The notes below the pieces were generated by a model. It made no database searches. It was not told the DNA's origin and worked only from the letters and a program-made list of their open reading frames with translations. Source: Segatella copri (GTDB lineage Bacteria; Bacteroidota; Bacteroidia; Bacteroidales; Bacteroidaceae). Taken from it: DNA of 64,000 bases. Position 1 is the first letter of the stretch; each line of letters opens with the position of its first letter. Below, one piece after another: positions 16,139 to 24,349 of this stretch. The DNA is taken from the NCBI RefSeq assembly GCF_009494395.1, contig NZ_VZCB01000079.1:62001-126000 (forward strand), in the 5' to 3' direction. Position numbers and translations under genes: made by a program.

Positions 16139-17518
16139 ATGGCAGACGTACAATATCAGAAAGTAACAGAATTCGGTACCACAACCGCTTTGAACGGAAG
16201 CGACTACGTGTTTGTAATCGCAGGAGGAACACCGAAAAGAATCACGCTCGACAACCTGCGAGCAATGATGGAAGAGAACCAGCAGCAGTTCTTAGACGAG
16301 AACGCATTCTGGATTGAAGAGAACACAGCATCAAGCAGGGGATCCGCATACTGCGAGACAGGAGGCAACAGCCTCATGCGCCAGATTTGGCTGTCGAAGA
16401 TTACGGCAATCCTCATGACACCAGACGGACACTTCACCCGTCTGAACCCGAACGACCACCACTACACAGCAGACGGAGACCAGGTCGTGAAGGACGGAGC
16501 CGTGGTAGCAGCATACAAGAATGCCGATTGGTTCGGTATGCTCGATGGCGGTTATTGGAACTACCTCCAGGAGGTGACAATCGGAGGAGTTAAGCACATC
16601 AGACACCACATATCGCTCACACCGCTGCCTGGTGGCTGGTTTACCAAGAACGTCCCTGTCGGCATGTTCAAGTGCACCATTCAGAACGGACAGATGCGAA
16701 GCATTCCGTTTGTGGTTCCGAGCGGAGGCAGCAACATTAATCAGTTCTTCAACTACGCCCAGGCACGAAGCAAGAACCATGGACTAGCAGGCGAGCCGTT
16801 CAGAAACCTGCTCCTGCAGTACATCATGGCGAAATACGGGTACCGAGACATTCAGAACCTCACAGCATCCGATGGTACAAAGATTTTCGGATGCGGTCTT
16901 GACGGAACAGAGAAGAGCGCAACTTCAACATTAGCGGACGGATTCGCAAGACAGAAGAACATCAAGACAGGCGCATGCCTGGCATTGGGCTACAGCGACG
17001 GAAAGGTCGCTGTCAAGGACGCAGACAACTTCACATGCCACAGCGTAAATGTTGGCGTATGGGGTGACCCATACGGTCAATATTGGGAAATGGACGGACA
17101 CCTTTGCTCGGTAGGAAGCGACGTTTATCAATGGGACGACAACTTCATGCCTACAGGCAAGCCGACGACGGACACCTTCAAGGCTATCAAGTACAACAAG
17201 CTGACCCGAGCAACAACCGACGGACTCCAGAACGTAGATATCAACCTCATCACCACGAAGGGAGCGCAGCACATGAGCTACGTACCGCTTAAGGCGCATA
17301 CAGGCGTGAGCTACGGAGATAACTATTGGTACAACGCAGAGGGACAGCTGTGGATTGGTGGCGGCGACTCGAGCTACGGTGCGTATTGCGGTCTCGCTTC
17401 TGCGAGCTCGACCAACGCCTGGTCGAATGCGCATGCGAGCATCTCGGCTCGGCTTGATTACCATGGCGACCTTAAAGAGGTCACCTCTGCCGAGCTGAAG
17501 AGACTCCTGGCATCTTAA
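16139..17518 (+). CDS. DGR target: tail-tip receptor-binding protein candidate with C-terminal variable repeat
   Basis: This 459-residue protein starts behind AAAAAGGAGAATAG. The N-terminus (QYQKVTEFGTTTALNGSDYVFVIAGG) resembles attachment domains of tail-tip proteins. The C-terminal part has GACLALGYSDGKV, SVNVGVWGDPYGQYWEMDGHLCS and then LWIGGGDSSYGAYCGLAS, the style of C-type-lectin-fold proteins diversified by DGRs. Variable codons alternate with a fixed frame of Gly, Cys, Ala, Ser and Trp, and about 21-25 residues follow the repeat. Downstream lie a second repeat copy and an RT. Altered residues would change the binding face and hence host range. That is inference from other DGR phages. 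Confidence 0.8.
   Translation: MADVQYQKVTEFGTTTALNGSDYVFVIAGGTPKRITLDNLRAMMEENQQQFLDENAFWIEENTASSRGSAYCETGGNSLMRQIWLSKITAILMTPDGHFTRLNPNDHHYTADGDQVVKDGAVVAAYKNADWFGMLDGGYWNYLQEVTIGGVKHIRHHISLTPLPGGWFTKNVPVGMFKCTIQNGQMRSIPFVVPSGGSNINQFFNYAQARSKNHGLAGEPFRNLLLQYIMAKYGYRDIQNLTASDGTKIFGCGLDGTEKSATSTLADGFARQKNIKTGACLALGYSDGKVAVKDADNFTCHSVNVGVWGDPYGQYWEMDGHLCSVGSDVYQWDDNFMPTGKPTTDTFKAIKYNKLTRATTDGLQNVDINLITTKGAQHMSYVPLKAHTGVSYGDNYWYNAEGQLWIGGGDSSYGAYCGLASASSTNAWSNAHASISARLDYHGDLKEVTSAELKRLLAS
17339..17452 (+). repeat. DGR variable repeat (VR)
   Basis: This 114-bp stretch in the 3' end of the target gene matches 17653-17766 at a constant offset of 314 bp with 99 of 114 identities. Differences sit at 17341, 17354, 17366, 17367, 17373, 17376, 17384, 17406, 17412, 17426, 17427, 17432, 17433, 17439 and 17452. 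Almost all fall in the first two bases of codons that would read AAC or AAT if restored to adenine. Looser similarity, again of adenine-compatible type, continues to about 17463. The fixed 3' end ATCTCGGCTCG would be the priming-side (IMH-like) segment. Confidence 0.85.
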
Positions 17519-17562
17519 AAAGGAGCAGGAAACTCAGCGAGAAAGACATTTAAAAAGGGGGC

Positions 17563-17580
17563 GTGGGGGATTCCCCCCAC
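17563..17580 (+). other. GC-rich hairpin between target gene and template region
   Basis: GTGGGGG (17563-17569) pairs with CCCCCAC (17574-17580) over a four-base loop. It lies 44 bp after the target stop and could terminate the target transcript or act as the DNA hairpin that some DGRs carry after the VR. No T run follows, so a simple terminator is less likely. Confidence 0.5.
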
Positions 17581-17619
17581 CCTTCAAATTTAGCCAAGAA
17601 AAAAAATATAGACAAAACC

Positions 17620-18039
17620 CCTCGCCCAGCTCGTGGCGAGGTAGGCAAAAGGGAAGGACAGCTGTGGGTTGGTGGCGGCACCTCGAACTTCGGTGCGGAT
17701 TGCGGTCTCGCTTCTGCGATCTCGAGCAACGCCTGGTCGTCTGCGAGTGCGAACATCTCGGCTCGAATTACTTCAACGTTTACGAAATAATAAACGACAC
17801 CCATAAGGACATCGGTACTGCGTCATGGGAAAATGTCCGCCTTTCCCGAGCCTCGGCAGCTGGTGCATAAGTATAGCCAGTGTTCAGCCGAAACAAATCG
17901 AACTTGCGCAGGCAACGCCCAGCGACCTGCCCGTGGTGTTAGTAAATCCGACCAAAAGGGTCGGAAGTTGAAAGCTCTGCACAGAGTGAAGCAAGCCCAA
18001 CGAGAACAAAGAACGAGCACGACTTGAAAAAAGAAAATT
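17620..18039 (+). ncRNA. Probable DGR template RNA region with flanking stem-loops
   Basis: No believable gene lies in 17519-18039. Around the repeat copy I see CCTCGCC/GGCGAGG (17620-17626 with 17635-17641) just before it, GGGAAA/TTTCCC (17827-17832 with 17842-17847) after it, and CCGACC/GGTCGG (17948-17953 with 17959-17964) further on. In the Bordetella phage DGR the RNA downstream of TR is structured and needed for cDNA priming; this stretch, which runs up to the RT start, is the matching place. RNA ends are not known. Confidence 0.55.
17653..17766 (+). repeat. DGR template-position repeat copy (TR place, but not A-rich)
   Basis: This copy occupies the expected TR place: non-coding, between the target gene and the RT, same orientation. 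It is not a normal template. Where it differs from the VR it has A at only six of 15 sites (17655, 17680, 17687, 17746, 17753, 17766). At six sites the VR has A and this copy has G, C or T. At three sites (17698, 17720, 17726) neither has A. It therefore looks like a mutated copy itself. It could be an overwritten template, a second VR remnant or an assembly error. Confidence 0.75.
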
Positions 18040-19464
18040 ATGCCGAAGAGACAGGGTTACATATATGATTGCACCTGGCAATGGGACACCGTGAAGGAAG
18101 CGGACAGGGTCTCCACAAGGCGCAAGAAAAACTACGGAGTGAAGAAGCACAAGAAGCAATGGTTGAAAGACCTTGTGGAAGTTCAACAGCTCATCATCGA
18201 CCGAAAGATCAAGACGGACGAATACCAGCACATGAAGCTGAAGAACGGAAAGAAGGAACGAGACATCAGCAAGCTGAACTTCCACCCGAACCACGAATGG
18301 CATCAGAGCCTCGTCTTAGTAAGCCACGACAGAATAGAGCGCACGTTGATTTCACACACTTATGCGTCAAGAATCGGCTACGGACAGATAGCAGCTGCGC
18401 TTCAAGTCAAGAGATGGCTAAGAGAGAACAGAGAAGAATGCAGATGGTTCGCCCAGGGCGACATTTGCCATTATTACGCTAACATATTGCATGCATTGCT
18501 GAGACAGAACCTGGAGCACATCTTCAAGGACAAGGAGTTCATCGACGCATACATGGAGCCGTTCGAGAGATTCACAGATGACGAGAAAGGGATACCGCTA
18601 GGCATTCGACCAAGCCAGGACAGCGGAAACCTCGCCCTCACGAGATTCGACAGGTTTCTAAAGGAAGTAGCCAAGGCACACCTTTACATCCGATACCTTG
18701 ACGATTTCGTCATATTCGGCAAGACGAAGGGCGAGGTCAAGCGAAAGATGAAAATGGCTACCGCCTTTTTGAAGGAGCTGGGATTTGAGGCACATGAGCC
18801 AAAGATCCGTCCGATAAGCGAAGGCTTGGACTTCCTCGGTTTCGTTTACTACGAAGGAGGCGACATGTTCTGGAGGAAGAGCGACAAGGTACGCTGGCTC
18901 AAACGAAGAGCCAAGGTCACCAACAAGCGCAGGCTCCACGAAATCGATGCAGCAGCATGGGGAATGATAAAATGGGGAAACCGACATTGCAAAAGATTAT
19001 TTAAAATGGAAACAGGAATAAATTTATCAGACTTAGGCATCAAGATGCCCGAGAAAAAAGACAAGAACGGAAAGCGAATCATCGACGCACCGAAGATTAC
19101 AACAGCCGTCATCCTTAACAAGGAGATAGAGGTCGTCGATTGGGTGCGAGACGTTGAGACATCATACGGCAAGGGACGATACGCATTAGAGATTGAATTC
19201 TACGGAGGAAAGAACAAACTCATCGTAAACAGCCCGAGCATGAAGCAGCTCATCGATGCGTTCGAGCAGGCACGAGTTACAAGATTCAAGGCAGTGGTCA
19301 TCGACAAAGGAGGCTCGCACTTCGAGTTCAGCCAGGTCAAGATTCTCGAGATTGACAAGAGACCTGTCGCCAAGACAGAGGATGGCAAGCTGATATACAC
19401 AGACACAAACGAGGTCGTAGATCTCACCAAGTTCAACAATAAAAAAGAGGAGACAAAGCAATGA
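18040..19464 (+). CDS. DGR reverse transcriptase with C-terminal extension
   Basis: This 474-residue protein copies template RNA into adenine-mutated cDNA. The first catalytic Asp is D141 (FAQGDICHYY), the DGR-type motif LGIRPSQ is at 187-193, and the YLDD box is at 219-222 (RYLDDFVIF); LDFLGFVYY at 263-271 follows as expected. The RT domain proper ends near 325. Residues about 345-440 form an extra strand-rich region (VVDWVRDVETSYGKGRYALE and so on), longer than common DGR RTs of about 300-400 residues. Start ATG 18040 has only a weak A-rich leader. The stop overlaps the next ATG (ATGA). Confidence 0.88.
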   Translation: MPKRQGYIYDCTWQWDTVKEADRVSTRRKKNYGVKKHKKQWLKDLVEVQQLIIDRKIKTDEYQHMKLKNGKKERDISKLNFHPNHEWHQSLVLVSHDRIERTLISHTYASRIGYGQIAAALQVKRWLRENREECRWFAQGDICHYYANILHALLRQNLEHIFKDKEFIDAYMEPFERFTDDEKGIPLGIRPSQDSGNLALTRFDRFLKEVAKAHLYIRYLDDFVIFGKTKGEVKRKMKMATAFLKELGFEAHEPKIRPISEGLDFLGFVYYEGGDMFWRKSDKVRWLKRRAKVTNKRRLHEIDAAAWGMIKWGNRHCKRLFKMETGINLSDLGIKMPEKKDKNGKRIIDAPKITTAVILNKEIEVVDWVRDVETSYGKGRYALEIEFYGGKNKLIVNSPSMKQLIDAFEQARVTRFKAVVIDKGGSHFEFSQVKILEIDKRPVAKTEDGKLIYTDTNEVVDLTKFNNKKEETKQ

Positions 19465-19913
19465 AACAGAAGTACGGAAACATCAGAAGAGTGTTCATGA
19501 CAGAGCAGCCAGCGATTTATGACAAGCAGACTCGCATCGCATACATGAACTTCCGGAAGGACTCGCAGGTACAGACAACCACCAACAGCGAGACCAGCAC
19601 CAGCACATCATCCAAGAGCAGCAAGGCGAAGGATGAACAGACAACCATCGAAGGCTTCAGCGGTTTTGTAATTCAGACCGATGGCATCATGGACTACGCC
19701 CACATCAAGAGCCAGCTCGTAGAGGCAGCGTTCCCACAGAAGGAGGAGCACGCCCTGGCATTCAACACCATCGATGCGCTGATGAAGAAGGTAGATGGCG
19801 AGGAGCTGACAGCAGAGGAGCAGGCAGACATTGCGAGTTACAAGGAATTCGCAGAATACCGCAACATTTGCGCAAACTGCGCCAAAGCAATCCTTAGTTC
19901 ATTGAAAGATTAA
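19461..19913 (+). CDS. Unknown protein translationally coupled to the DGR RT
   Basis: Its ATG overlaps the RT stop (ATGA at 19461-19464), so the two are probably made together. The 150-residue protein has an N-terminal strand part (IRRVFMTEQPAIYDKQTRIAYMNF), a Ser/Thr-rich linker (about 38-55) and a helical C-terminus with two cysteines in NICANCAKAIL. It could be an RT partner or a structural chaperone of the fibre that follows. It lacks the short, strongly basic four-helix character of the DGR accessory protein Avd, so I do not call it Avd. Confidence 0.5.
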   Translation: MKQKYGNIRRVFMTEQPAIYDKQTRIAYMNFRKDSQVQTTTNSETSTSTSSKSSKAKDEQTTIEGFSGFVIQTDGIMDYAHIKSQLVEAAFPQKEEHALAFNTIDALMKKVDGEELTAEEQADIASYKEFAEYRNICANCAKAILSSLKD

Positions 19914-19918
19914 TTAAC

Positions 19919-22813
19919 ATGCAGAAAAAGCGAACATTCAAGGCAGCGTTCACCTGCAGGTGGGCTCCTTCAGACGGCAAGGACGGAGAGAACGGAAAGG
20001 ACGGCATCGGCATCAAGTCAGCCGACGTGGTATTCACGCTTTCCACGAGCAACACCACGCCACCAGCTGACAGCGTGACATGGGTCACCCTTTTCTCCCA
20101 ACTTTATCTGATGGAGAACACCTACGTCTGGAGCTGCACCAAGACCGTGCTCACCAGCGGAGCGACCACCTACACAGGCAAGCAATGCCTCGGTGCGAGC
20201 AAGGACTTTGCAACCATCACGGAGCAATACGCTGTAGGAAGCAGCGGCATAACCGCACCAACCAGCGGATGGGGAACGAGCTACACGCCAACCAAGGAGT
20301 TGTGGCTATGGACACGCAACCGAATAAGATGGACGAGCGGTGCATACACTTACACCACAGCCATCTGCATCGGTTACTTTGGCAAGGATGGCGACAAGGG
20401 TGACAAGGGAGACCCAGGCAAGGACGGAACAGACGGCAAGGACGGAGAGAACGGAAAGGACGGCACTGACGGAAAAGATGGAAACGGCATCAGCACACAA
20501 ACAACCTACTTCATCGCCACCGACCAGATGAAGGTCGCCTCCTATTCTTCGGTTTATGGCTGGAGCACCACCTTCCCGACAGCGACCGAACAGAAGCCAT
20601 ACGTATGGAAATGCGTGAAGACGACCTACACCAAGAGCGGAACAACCTACTCCACGCCAGAACTCATCACCACATACCATAGTGGAGACAACGCCAACAT
20701 CATCGACAACGCAGCCTTCACAAGCGCAGGCAACATGACGGCATGGGCACTCCAGAGCCAATACCAGGCATTAAGCGGAAAGCAGGTACCAAGCGACAAG
20801 GGAGCCATTGATCCAACCAACAAGAAGGACAACCGCAACTCCTACCATGACACCTGCAAGGCTACAGGAGCAACCATTACAATGAAGGAGGTGCTGCGGC
20901 AAGTCATCCATAAGCCAGGTACCATCAACAAGCTGGCAGCAGGGCAATGGTACACGTTCAGTTTTTGGGCGAAGGGAAGGCAAAAAGTTATCCCGATTAA
21001 CGAGACAAGCAGCAGCTACGGATTTGCGGAAAGAAGCCTATACCTCGTCGCAGGAAGAACCTACAACATCACCATCGTGGGCAAATGCAGCCAGGATGCC
21101 GTAAACAATGGCAAGGAGCTACGAACATACATCTACAAAAGCGATTGGAGCGAAAGCGCATACACATCCACAGACTCCACCATCGTAACAGGCATACGGA
21201 TGACCTTCACGCCTAAGAAAACAGGCGAATACAAGCTGAATAGCTACATGTACAACCAAGACTACCCTCGAACAGGCACGGTCACGGTGTACCAATACGA
21301 GATAACTGACGGACTCGACCTCACCACCTTCATCTATCCGACAGCGGTGGACACGAACACCAAGATGATTGTGGACGGAACCGAGAAAGCAGCAACGCCA
21401 TCAGACCTGGGAGTTAGCTGGGCATTGACAAACGAATGGAAGAGGCATACGGTAACATTCAAGACCAAGGAATCCATGAACAGCGACGAACAGGCTGTCC
21501 TGTTCAGATTGCAGCCGACACCGAACGAAGAGGCGTACCGAGAGGTATGGATCTGCATGCCGAAGCTGGAGAGCGGAATGTTCGCCACAGGCTTTGTGGA
21601 CGGAATCGATGACCTGCGAGGAATACCAGGACTCATCGAGAGGACGAGTGAATGGGCAGCAGGTGTCGAGTTCCACAACGACGAGAACCTGACAGGAGGC
21701 ATCCGATACCTTGACTTGGTGACCGTCACCAACAACACGACAGGTAAATTCGAGCTTTACCAATGCAGGGTGACACATACGTCCACAGCAGCGAACGCAC
21801 CGAGCGACAACAGCGCAGAATGGCTAAAGCTGAACCAGATGCGACCAATCTACACGCCACTCATCGTGGCGAAGAATGCCGTCCTTCGCTTTTCGCAGAC
21901 GAACAGAATCCTCATCACAAACAGCAAAGACAAGGTTCAAGGCTGCTTCGGAGGTGTCGAGGATGAGGCAAACGGCTACCCTTTGTGGATTGGAGCGATT
22001 ACTGCTGCAGCAGCTAAGTTCAGAGTGAAGTACGGAGGACAGCTGGAAGCGAGCGAAGTAAGTATCACGGGTACCATTAACGCAACGAGCGGAACCTTCA
22101 ACAACGTTTCAATCGACAGCGGAACAATCGGAGGATTCACCATCAGCGGAAATGGACTGACAAACGACAAGAACTTCAACAACGATGCCTACATCATTCT
22201 TAGGAACGACAACGCTGGAGCATTTGCAGGAATCGGAGGCAACTTGCTTCCAGCATCGAGCGGACTGAGAGCCGTGGCACGATTCGAGAACGAAAACAAA
22301 AGTAGATGGTTTGAATACGACAATCTCGGACAGAACATCGCAATGCTGCTGTCGGCAAAGAACGCAGACAGAAACGTGGCATTGGAAATTCTAGGAGGCT
22401 GCATCAAAGGATTTGCACTCAACACGAAAATCATCACAACTAAGACCTACACCATCAGCAGAGACGAGAATGTGGTAAGTTACATAAGCGACTCAAACGA
22501 AAGCGGTAATTGGGTAGAATTCACGTTACCAGACATGCAATGGTACGACGAGGGGCACTTTGTCATGCTTTCGAGAGAAGCGGTCGGAGAATACTCCTTC
22601 AAAGTCAAGCCAGGGTACTGCTACGACAAGAGCGGAAAGAGGTATGAGACCTACATCTACAACAAGGGTAAACGCTACACCAAGAGCGGATTTGATACCG
22701 ATTTTTTCAGCGCATACGGCTCTTGCATTCTTGTATATTGCCCACGATGGCAGGTCGTTTCAAAGAACGCAGTTTTAAACAAGGGAATATGGCTCGCATA
22801 CGGAGTCATGTAA
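19919..22813 (+). CDS. Phage tail fibre with collagen-like repeats
   Basis: This 964-residue protein has an N-terminal head (FKAAFTCRWAPSDGKDGENG) and a longer Gly-X-Y stretch at about 157-191 (GKDGDKGDKGDPGKDGTDGK and on), which would form a collagen-like trimeric stalk. Beta-rich domains follow, then near residue 665-770 a shaft-like region (PLIVAKNAVLRFSQTNRILI, TINATSGTFNNVSIDSGTIG) typical of phage minor structural/tail fibre proteins, and a compact C-terminal domain. It lies after the DGR and before the lysis genes. It probably forms a side or central fibre for host contact. Confidence 0.75.
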   Translation: MQKKRTFKAAFTCRWAPSDGKDGENGKDGIGIKSADVVFTLSTSNTTPPADSVTWVTLFSQLYLMENTYVWSCTKTVLTSGATTYTGKQCLGASKDFATITEQYAVGSSGITAPTSGWGTSYTPTKELWLWTRNRIRWTSGAYTYTTAICIGYFGKDGDKGDKGDPGKDGTDGKDGENGKDGTDGKDGNGISTQTTYFIATDQMKVASYSSVYGWSTTFPTATEQKPYVWKCVKTTYTKSGTTYSTPELITTYHSGDNANIIDNAAFTSAGNMTAWALQSQYQALSGKQVPSDKGAIDPTNKKDNRNSYHDTCKATGATITMKEVLRQVIHKPGTINKLAAGQWYTFSFWAKGRQKVIPINETSSSYGFAERSLYLVAGRTYNITIVGKCSQDAVNNGKELRTYIYKSDWSESAYTSTDSTIVTGIRMTFTPKKTGEYKLNSYMYNQDYPRTGTVTVYQYEITDGLDLTTFIYPTAVDTNTKMIVDGTEKAATPSDLGVSWALTNEWKRHTVTFKTKESMNSDEQAVLFRLQPTPNEEAYREVWICMPKLESGMFATGFVDGIDDLRGIPGLIERTSEWAAGVEFHNDENLTGGIRYLDLVTVTNNTTGKFELYQCRVTHTSTAANAPSDNSAEWLKLNQMRPIYTPLIVAKNAVLRFSQTNRILITNSKDKVQGCFGGVEDEANGYPLWIGAITAAAAKFRVKYGGQLEASEVSITGTINATSGTFNNVSIDSGTIGGFTISGNGLTNDKNFNNDAYIILRNDNAGAFAGIGGNLLPASSGLRAVARFENENKSRWFEYDNLGQNIAMLLSAKNADRNVALEILGGCIKGFALNTKIITTKTYTISRDENVVSYISDSNESGNWVEFTLPDMQWYDEGHFVMLSREAVGEYSFKVKPGYCYDKSGKRYETYIYNKGKRYTKSGFDTDFFSAYGSCILVYCPRWQVVSKNAVLNKGIWLAYGVM

Positions 22814-22835
22814 AAATAAAAAGGAGAACAGAACG

Positions 22836-23123
22836 ATGAAAATTAATTTTGAAAGAGTGGAGGTTTTCACGAACCTCGCCAAGACCAAGGCAGCGGTCAT
22901 CGACATCAAGGAAGGATTTGCAGACGCAATCTACACCCAGGGACAGGGCATCGCCTGCCACGCCCTAGCCATGAAGATTTACAACTCCCATGGGGAGGAG
23001 GAGTACAGCGACAAGGAAGCCGAGCTCATCAGCAGATGCTCCGAGCTTTGCACCCCAGCAGTGATGGACGGCATCCAAGCAGCCATCACAAAGGGCAGAG
23101 AGCAGAAGGAGGAGCAGGCATGA
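22836..23123 (+). CDS. Small unknown protein before the lysis genes
   Basis: This 95-residue cytosolic protein follows RBS AAAAGGAGAACAG. It starts with strands (KINFERVEVFTNLAKTKAAVIDI) and continues with helices (DAIYTQGQGIACHALAMKIYNS, ELISRCSELCTPAVMDGIQAAI). No signal or membrane segment is seen. Its stop overlaps the ATG of the next gene. It is placed between fibre and lysis genes; function not recognised. Confidence 0.5.
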   Translation: MKINFERVEVFTNLAKTKAAVIDIKEGFADAIYTQGQGIACHALAMKIYNSHGEEEYSDKEAELISRCSELCTPAVMDGIQAAITKGREQKEEQA

Positions 23124-23521
23124 GCGCAGAGATTCTACAGGCAATAGCAACCGCCCTCGTTACCATTTTGGGCTGCTTCATGTTCTACGACAGCAAGAAG
23201 CGAACCGAGGCTGCGAAGGCATCGCAGGAGGAAGCCAAGGCAACGGCTCAATACGCAAGCGGATGGAAAGACCTCTGCGAGCGAAAGGACAGCGAGCTGA
23301 AAGCCAAGGACGAGAAGATAGACAGCCTCTACGATGTCCTAAACCAGCACCGAGCAAGCGAGGATAAGCTGAAGGACGAAAACATGGAGCTCCGTCTGCA
23401 ACTCCAGGAGTCAAGCTGGAACAGATGCATCCGCAACGGATGCGAGCGGAGAAGCCCACCACGCAAGAGGGAACAGGAAGAGGAGAACTACACAGACAGA
23501 ACAGACGAAGAAGGCGTATGA
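23120..23521 (+). CDS. Lysis-region membrane protein with coiled coil
   Basis: ATG 23120 overlaps the previous stop (ATGA), giving 133 residues; an upstream frame start is a shadow. One transmembrane helix lies at about 3-22 (EILQAIATALVTILGCFMFY), followed by a long charged coiled coil (about 27-100) and a basic tail. This is the shape of an inner-membrane spanin or a holin-associated protein. It is followed by a two-helix membrane protein and an endolysin. Its exact role is open because the outer lipoprotein downstream has its own C-terminal membrane segment. Confidence 0.55.
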   Translation: MSAEILQAIATALVTILGCFMFYDSKKRTEAAKASQEEAKATAQYASGWKDLCERKDSELKAKDEKIDSLYDVLNQHRASEDKLKDENMELRLQLQESSWNRCIRNGCERRSPPRKREQEEENYTDRTDEEGV

Positions 23522-23811
23522 GACTTACAACATATTTAATGAAGCTCATCCAAACCAACAGCGGAGCATCCAGCAAGGCATTCTTTTTGGTAAGCGTGAC
23601 CATCATCGGATGCCTCCTGCTGTTGACAATAGGATTCGTCCTGCTATACGAGGTGCTCACCACGAACACCATCCACACCGACCTCATGGGCATTGCTGCA
23701 GTAATCGGTGCGATTGGCTCACTTTTCGCAACAGCAGGCATAACAAAAGCATTCGGGGAGAGGAACGAGCCAACCTCCCCAGGTAACCAACAATCCAAAA
23801 CGGAGGAATAA
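23518..23811 (+). CDS. Holin-like two-helix membrane protein
   Basis: ATG 23518 overlaps the previous stop. The 97-residue protein has two hydrophobic helices, about 18-44 (AFFLVSVTIIGCLLLLTIGFVLLYEV) and 51-70 (DLMGIAAVIGAIGSLFATAG), with a charged C-terminus (KAFGERNEPTS...KTEE). It sits directly before the endolysin. Size and layout fit a class II holin, which would open the inner membrane to release the endolysin. There is no family-level proof. Confidence 0.6.
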   Translation: MRLTTYLMKLIQTNSGASSKAFFLVSVTIIGCLLLLTIGFVLLYEVLTTNTIHTDLMGIAAVIGAIGSLFATAGITKAFGERNEPTSPGNQQSKTEE

Positions 23812-23814
23812 ACA

Positions 23815-24345
23815 ATGGCAGAAGTAGAGAAATTCGCACCTTTCGTCCTTAAATGGGAAGGAGGTGCCAAGTATACGAACAACAAGCACGACAGAGGTGG
23901 AGCCACCAAGTACGGAATCACCATCGCCACCTGGCGTACCGTAGGCTACGACAAGAACGGAGACGGCAAGATAGACGAGAAGGACGTGAAGCTCCTCGAC
24001 GAGGAGGACTTCAAGATGGTGCTCAAGCGCAACTTCTGGGACACATGGAAGGCAGACCAAATCAAAGACCAGAAGGTAGCAGAGAGCCTGGTCGATTGGG
24101 TCTGGAACAGCGGAAAATGGGGAATCATCAAACCGCAGCAGCTCCTGGGAGTGAAGGCAGACGGCATCGTCGGAGCGAAGACCCTGGCAGCGGTCAACAA
24201 CTACCCGAACCAACACCAGCTCTTCGAGGCATTGAAGAACGCACGAAAGGCGTACATCAACAAGCTGATAAAAAAAGACCCGAGCCAGATCGTCTTCAAA
24301 AAAGGCTGGCTCAACAGAATCAACGATTTAAAATATGAGGATTAA
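23815..24345 (+). CDS. Endolysin, GH108-type N-acetylmuramidase
   Basis: This 176-residue protein carries the GH108 signature: E15 in VLKWEGGAKY followed by DRGGATKYGIT, with the Glu as catalytic acid. The C-terminal part (about 105-145, QQLLGVKADGIVGAKTLAAVNNY) matches the peptidoglycan-binding part paired with this enzyme. It cuts the glycan strands of peptidoglycan at the end of infection. There is no signal peptide, so export needs the holin candidate just upstream. RBS GGAGGAATAAACA precedes the start. Confidence 0.85.
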   Translation: MAEVEKFAPFVLKWEGGAKYTNNKHDRGGATKYGITIATWRTVGYDKNGDGKIDEKDVKLLDEEDFKMVLKRNFWDTWKADQIKDQKVAESLVDWVWNSGKWGIIKPQQLLGVKADGIVGAKTLAAVNNYPNQHQLFEALKNARKAYINKLIKKDPSQIVFKKGWLNRINDLKYED

Positions 24346-24349
24346 CACC

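Noticed and set aside
17563-17790. 75-codon frame containing the template-position repeat
   Set aside because: It starts at GTG within a hairpin, has no ribosome site, and its first part has no protein-like features. The readable repeat part is explained by homology to the VR. It could be a gene remnant, but I do not annotate it as coding.
19461-19913. Avd-like accessory protein of the DGR
   Set aside because: Not strongly basic, has a Ser/Thr-rich linker and strand-rich N-terminus, and no Avd-like four-helix pattern can be seen.
19919-22813. Second DGR target in the fibre gene
   Set aside because: I looked for the fixed repeat words (TGCGGTCTCGCTTCTGCG, ATCTCGGCTCG) and saw none in this gene.
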